Assembly: GCA_905221605.1 (NCBI GenBank)
Contig: CAJNDS010002535.1
Location: 350,001-414,000, forward strand
Direction of reading: 5' to 3'
Source: Symbiodinium natans
Lineage: Eukaryota > Sar > Dinophyceae > Suessiales > Symbiodiniaceae
Length of the DNA: 64,000 nt
Shown: piece by piece, positions 59,596 through 64,000 of the stretch
Layout: every line of letters begins with the position of its first letter
Numbering within the stretch: the stretch's first letter is position 1
Notes under the pieces: model-generated
The model's input: the letters and a program-made list of their open reading frames with translations, nothing else
Database searches by the model: none
Told to the model about the DNA's origin: nothing
Program-made: the position numbers and the translations under genes

Positions 59596-59903
59596 CCTGT
59601 GCTTAACAAAAAGCCTAGGGTGTAGAGTTGGGACCTTAATATTGGATCCACATGCCTTCCTGCATATTCCCGCGGAAGTATTGGAAGCCCCTGCTGCTTA
59701 TCTCAGGAAGGCCCTAAACTGCAATAAACCCTAAGCTACACTAAGCTCTAAATCCTAAGCACCACACCCTGAACCCTCAGCCCTAGAGCCTGAACCCTAC
59801 GACCCTAAAAAACCTAAACCCTAAAACCTAAACCCTAAACCTGAACCCTAAACCCTAAACCCTAAACCCTAGTAAGACCCAAACCCCCAACACGCAGAAG
59901 CCT
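59596..59903. other. Unique and degenerate CCCTAAA sequence
   Basis: No gene recognised. CCCTAAA at 59815-59875. Confidence 0.6.
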
Positions 59904-59972
59904 TCACTGATGGCTCCTGGTGGGAACATGGTCAGGATACTCCCGGAGCTGTGAATCAAAGAGGCGCAGCGC
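59904..59972 (-). CDS. PPR-like exon
   Basis: Minus strand, after CCACAG: ALRLFDSQLREYPDHVPTRS then HQ and TGA at 59906-59904. Together with the preceding Gln, (Q)ALRLFD.L matches the AL.LF..M second helix of PPRs. Whether TGA is a true stop or lies in an intron is open. Confidence 0.5.
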   Translation of the reverse strand, partial: ALRLFDSQLREYPDHVPTRSHQ

Positions 59973-60899
59973 CTGTGGTTTGGGGTTTAGAGTTTAGGGT
60001 TTAAGGTTCTCCCGAAACCCGAAGCCCCAAACCCCACCCCAAACCCCAAACCCTGTTCAGGACTTCGGGAAGTTTGGGGGCTTAGGGGTTTAGGGTTCTG
60101 GGTTCAGGATTTAGTGTTTAGGGCTTTGGATTTAGGTTTAGGACTTAGGGTTTCGGGCTTCTTCCAAACTCAGGGCGCTTTAGGGCTTTGAGTTGTGGAT
60201 TCGGGTGCACGGTTTTAGGGTTTAGGGCTGAGAGCCGTGGGGTTTAGAGGGTTCTGGGGCTTTAGGGCTCTAGGTTTCTAGGGCTTGAAGACTTTAGGGG
60301 TTGCACGGCTTAGGGACTTAAGAGTTCTATGGTTTCAGAGTTTTAGGGCCTTAGGTGTTGGACTTTCGGGGGTTTAGGGTTTAGGGTTTAGGGTTTAGGG
60401 TTTAGGGTTTAGGGTTTAGGGTTTAGGGTTTAGGCTTTAGGGTTTAGGGTTTAGGTTTTAGCTTTGGGGTTTAGGGTCTGGGCTTCGGGGCATCTGGGCA
60501 TTCGAGTGTAGGGGGTCGACGAGGATGGAGTTTTCCAAGGCCTGGCGTAGACGTTTTAGTCCAAGGAAACCTAAACCCTAAACCCTAAACCCTAAACCCT
60601 AAACCCTAAACCCTAAACCCTAAACCCTAAACCCTAAACCAGGATTAGCTTCAGGACTCGGAAAGGCTTCGGGTGTAGAATTGCAGTTTCCATTTTCAGA
60701 TTTGTCCGAGCTTCCCGGAGTTCCTAGTACACTTAGGGTTTAGGGTTTAGGGTTTAGGGTTTAGGGTTTAGGGTTTCGGGCTTCGGGCTTCGGGCTTCGG
60801 GCTTAGCAGGAAATAGGGAAAACCGGAGCCCTAAACCCTAAACCCTAAACCTCAAACCTCAGGTCAAAAGGATGAGGGTTTTGGATTCAGGGGTTCATC
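59973..60899. repeat. Degenerate and perfect TTTAGGG / CCCTAAA arrays
   Basis: TTTAGGG at 60370-60470, CCCTAAA at 60570-60640, TTTAGGG plus (CTTCGGG)4 at 60733-60805. The island 60500-60570 reads on the minus strand LGLKRLRQALENSILVDPLH. Confidence 0.75.
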
Positions 60900-60979
60900 G
60901 TGCCATCTTGTCTGCCGCGTGCCTCCTGCCACCGCGACGCGCGGGAGAGTGCCGAAAGCCTTGCAAACTCCAAACCCTC
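60900..60979 (-). CDS. PPR W-motif exon
   Basis: Minus strand frame EFARLSALSRASRWQEARG then RQDG: ALSRASRWQEA is the W-helix typical of dinoflagellate PPR proteins. The acceptor is probably GTTTGCAAG; boundaries approximate. Confidence 0.6.
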
Positions 60980-62203
60980 GGGTTTAGGGTTTAGGGTTTA
61001 GGGTTTAGGGTTTAGGGTTTAGGGTTTAGGGTTTAGGGTTTAGGGTTTAGGGTTTAGGGTTTAGGGTTTAGGGTTTAGGGTTTAGGGATTAAGGCTCAGG
61101 CTTTAGGGTTTAGGGTTTAGGGTTTAGGGTTTAGTCAATCGTAGTAGTATGTTTTAGGGTTTTTCGGCTTAGGGAAGTAGGCACCCTGTAAAATCCCTTG
61201 CAGGGAAAGGTAGGGAATATTCAATCCCTCAAATGGAGCTAAGACGGATATACGAGGAATTTTCAATGCCTCAAAGGGAGATATAAGGCATCTGATACCC
61301 CAAGTCCTTACCAAGAGATGGCTCGCGAGCTTCGAGTCAGAAGCAGGGTTTAGGGTTTAGGGTTTAGGTTTTAGGGTTTAGGGTTTAGGGTTCAGGGTTT
61401 AGGGTTTAGGGTTTAGGGTTTAGGATTTAGGGTTTAGGGTTTAACCCCCAAACCCTGAACCCTGAACCCAAATCCCTAATTGCAAGACTGGAGGATGATT
61501 CTTAGCATGGTATAGTATGGGCCTTGATAATTTGGAGAAACCTTAGAGATCCTTTACTTACATCAGGGTTTAGGGTTTAGGGTTTAGGGTTTCGGGTTTC
61601 GGGTTTCGGGTTTAGGGTACATCCCCTACTGACACCCAATGGCCTATGGAGCCAGGGGGCTTAGTGGGTTTTGGGGTTTGGGGTTTAGGACCCTAAACCC
61701 TAAACCCTAAACCCTAAACCCTAAACCCTAAACCCTAAACCCTAAACCCTAAACCCTAAACCCTAAACCCTCTGAATTCACTCAGGTTTCTGAAAGCCAA
61801 AATGAGACATGGTTCAGGGCCATGATCCTCTTGGGGGGGGGGCAGGATTCGGATCTAAGGGGAGTTTCTCTAAACCCTAAAGTCTCAACTCTAACCCTCA
61901 ACCCTCAACCCTCAACCCTAAACCCTAAACCCTAAACCCTAAACCCTAAACGGGCATGCTTGAGGGGGGCAACTCAGCACGACGCGGCCAACTTGTCCAC
62001 CGGCCGAGGGCTGCTTCTGATGGTTTGACAATTGGGCTTCTTCCTTGAGCATGGGTCTTGCGGTTTAGGGTTTAGGGTTTAGGGTTTAGGGTTTCGGGTT
62101 TCGGGTTTAGGGTTTAGGGTTTCCTGCATATGGTCCTCTTAAACCCCAAGAAGGGAAAATATAAAATGTCCCAAGGGTCTACCCAGTATTCTTGAGGATT
62201 ACA
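60980..62203. repeat. Arrays separated by short unique stretches
   Basis: TTTAGGG at 60981-61130 (about 20 units). An element-like stretch at 61157-61320 with AATCCCTCAAATGGAG / CAATGCCTCAAAGGGAG repeats. TTTAGGG at 61347-61445, CCCTAAA at 61690-61770, CCCTCAA/CCCTAAA at 61895-61950, TTTAGGG at 62065-62122. The island 61951-62062 is weakly coding-like on the minus strand. Confidence 0.85.
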
Positions 62204-62307
62204 TACTTGGAAGGCCTTTTGACTCAGCAAGTGGGGTTGGCAAGGTGGGTTATGGGGATGGTCAGGGATACTAAGTAGAACCACGAAGTCAAAAGAGCTT
62301 CCAAGTA
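62204..62307. mobile_element. 104-bp element with TACTTGGAAG...CTTCCAAGTA TIRs
   Basis: TACTTGGAAGGCCTTTTGACT at the left and AGTCAAAAGAGCTTCCAAGTA at the right: about 20-bp inverted repeats with two mismatches. Half-copies occur near 8479, 16862, 22775, 26464, 26636 and 44943. Confidence 0.85.
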
Positions 62308-62384
62308 GGCCTTACTCCAATGCCCCTTCATCATCAGGATTACCAGGTAGTGTTGGGTACACGCCTGAAACAGGGGTGTCCCTG

Positions 62385-62530
62385 CTTAGGGTTTAGGGTT
62401 TAGGGTTTAGGGTCTAGGGTTTAGGGTTTAGGGTTTAGGGTTTAGGGTTTAGGGTTTAGGGTTTAGGGTTTAGGGTTTAGGGTTTAGGGTTTAGGGTTTA
62501 GGGTTTAGGGTTTAGGGTTTAGGGTTTAGG
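62385..62530. repeat. (TTTAGGG)~20 array
   Basis: Nearly perfect array adjoining the exon island at 62532. Confidence 0.97.
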
Positions 62531-62531
62531 G

Positions 62532-62591
62532 TCCCTCGGCTTGGTCCCGCACGCGGCCGAGCAGCAGTGCCCGGAGGGCACCAAGCCAGTC
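62532..62591 (-). CDS. PPR-like exon
   Basis: Minus strand: acceptor CAGTAATGATCAG, then DWLGALRALLLGRVRDQAE. W..ALRAL matches the PPR W-helix. The donor is unclear at the border with the array. Confidence 0.5.
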
Positions 62592-62599
62592 CTGATCAT

Positions 62600-62817
62600 T
62601 ACTGAACTTGGGAACCCAGCAAAAAATGTCATTTCAGCTGTTTCTTAGGAATTACTGTACTTGGGAACCCAGCAAAACATAATCATTTCAGCTGTTTCTT
62701 AGGAATTACTGAACTTGGAACCCCAGCAAAAATGATCATGTCAGCTGTTTCTTTTGGGAATTCCTGAACTTGGGAACCCCAGCAAACATGATCATGTTGG
62801 CTGCTTCGTTTAGGAAT
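62600..62817. repeat. Four tandem copies of a ~55-bp unit
   Basis: Unit: ACTGAACTTGGGAACCCAGC, AAAA, then ATCATTTCAGCTGTTTCTTA and GGAATT. The four copies are diverged. TTTCAACTGTTTCTTAGGAA near 50279 is a lone partial relative. Confidence 0.93.
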
Positions 62818-64000
62818 TTCAAGTGCCCAAAATATTGAATATTGTCTCCAAGCCCTAAGTGATGGTTGTGGACTCTGGAAGTCCCGGGTTCTCAGGTTTA
62901 CGGGGGCTCGGGGGCTTGAGGGTTCAGGGTTTGGGGGCTTAGGGGGTTTTAGGGACTTTGGGGTTCTAGGGTTAGGGCTTAGGGCTTTGGGGGTTCACCG
63001 GATTCAGGTTAAAGCTTACACCCTTATCCCTGAAACCTTAAACCCTAAACCCCACACCCTAAACCCTAGAGACCCTAAACAGCGGCTCTGTTTCGGGCGG
63101 CGGTTGTGTCCATGGGGACTTGTCATCGGATGCCCTGTCCAGCCGCCTATCCCCAGAGGCGATGTAAGGATTAGGATTTGGGGTTTGGGTTTTGGGGTTT
63201 GGGGTTTAGGGTTTGGGGTTTAGGGTTTAGGGTTTCGGTTCAGGGTTTATGGTTTACACGGCACTTGGCCAAACCCTAAACCCTAAACCCTAAACCTCAA
63301 ATCCTAAACCCTCTCGGGCACCACCCCCGAACTTCGGGTTTTCTAGGGCGTTGTTGAGGCTGCTTATCGGGCTGAACAGGTAGCTTAGCTATGGATACAT
63401 CTACATTATAGCTTTTGTAGGGTAAAGGTTTAGAGGGTTTAGGGTGCAGAGGGCTTAGGGCTTCGGGAGAAGTCTCAGAGGGCTTATAGGGTCTATGATG
63501 GTTCAGGATTCAGGATTGAGGTGTTGTAGGGTTGTGCTGAAATTGTCCTGGGAGCCCGACGCGCGCAACTCGTCCCAGAGCACCAGGACCCGTTGCCACG
63601 GAAGGTTCTACCAGGACAGAAGCGAGTGGTTCGGGAATCAGGGTGCTGGGTCAGGCTTGTCGCTTTCCAGCCGGGCTTTCGTGCATAACATTGCGGCTGT
63701 ATGAAGGTTTGCTACCTTCAGCGGCTCTCTTAGACATCGCGCTGAACAGCATGAGGATGACTAGGGTGGATCTGAAAGCCCTTCACAGAACCAAGTTCTC
63801 TGGCTTTACGCAGAGTTATAGGATAAGTGCTCGTAGGAGTGCGAAAGCTCATTGTCTTCTAAAACAACCCCACATAACCCTGAAGCCCCTCAACCCTATG
63901 TCCGTCGGAAATCCAAAAGGCGCGTTTACGTCAAGGGTCTATATTGCAGTCTAGGGGTTTAGGGAGCCCTCCCCCACATGAGGGTCTGCCCCTTGTGGGA
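62818..64000. other. Degenerate repeats and unique right end
   Basis: TTTGGGG/TTTAGGG at 63165-63235 and CCCTAAA at 63270-63310. The island 63070-63165 (minus: RLDRASDDKSPWTQPPPETE) is weak. Open + frames at 63495-63704 and 63643-63954 lie in unique sequence without a recognised domain. Confidence 0.45.

Overview
This window looks like nuclear DNA of a dinoflagellate, probably a symbiodiniacean or relative. Four things point that way. Plant/alveolate-type telomere units (TTTAGGG/CCCTAAA) are scattered through the whole window. Introns use GC-AG and apparently GA-AG ends. A ubiquitin-like/RCC1-like repeat gene of a kind common in these algae is present. The Copia-type retroelement has the CCCH-plus-zinc-knuckle Gag/Pol typical of dinoflagellate elements. 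No rRNA, tRNA or CRISPR was recognised. Everything was read by eye.

Layout. (1) 1-31 kb: tens of interstitial telomere-like arrays and many ~100-bp palindromic elements, with short GC-rich islands between them. Two genes can be assembled completely, both on the minus strand. One is a four-exon ubiquitin-like + RCC1-like protein (13133-11080, 493 aa). The other is a three-exon protein with a mind-bomb/HERC2-like domain (30853-30158, 163 aa). Isolated minus-strand exons include a Rossmann exon (15580-15503) and a possible Smr-like exon (23273-23194). (2) 31985-43826: a complete 11.84-kb Ty1/Copia element on the minus strand, with identical 225-bp LTRs, a 5-bp ATCAA target duplication, a purine tract, gag, and a pol split by two -1 frame offsets. 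Pol carries an apparent 2-oxoglutarate/Fe(II) oxygenase domain between integrase and reverse transcriptase, and a ~700-aa membrane-spanning extension after RNase H. (3) 44-64 kb: more arrays and islands. Many islands read on the minus strand as pentatricopeptide-repeat (PPR) micro-exons, several of them exact multiples of three with both splice sites visible. Similar PPR exons lie on both sides of the retroelement (46821-46762 and 31602-31498), so it may sit in an intron of a PPR gene.

The main structural theme is that exon islands usually sit between convergent arrays: CCCTAAA on the left and TTTAGGG on the right. In the transcript each intron would then start with GUUUAGGG repeats and end with CCCUAAA repeats, so its ends could pair. 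The repeat itself supplies several apparent GT donors. Together with the introner-like elements that form introns in both assembled genes, the window looks like a record of repeat-driven intron growth. Nearly all recognisable coding sequence is on the minus strand, as in the unidirectional gene clusters known from dinoflagellates.
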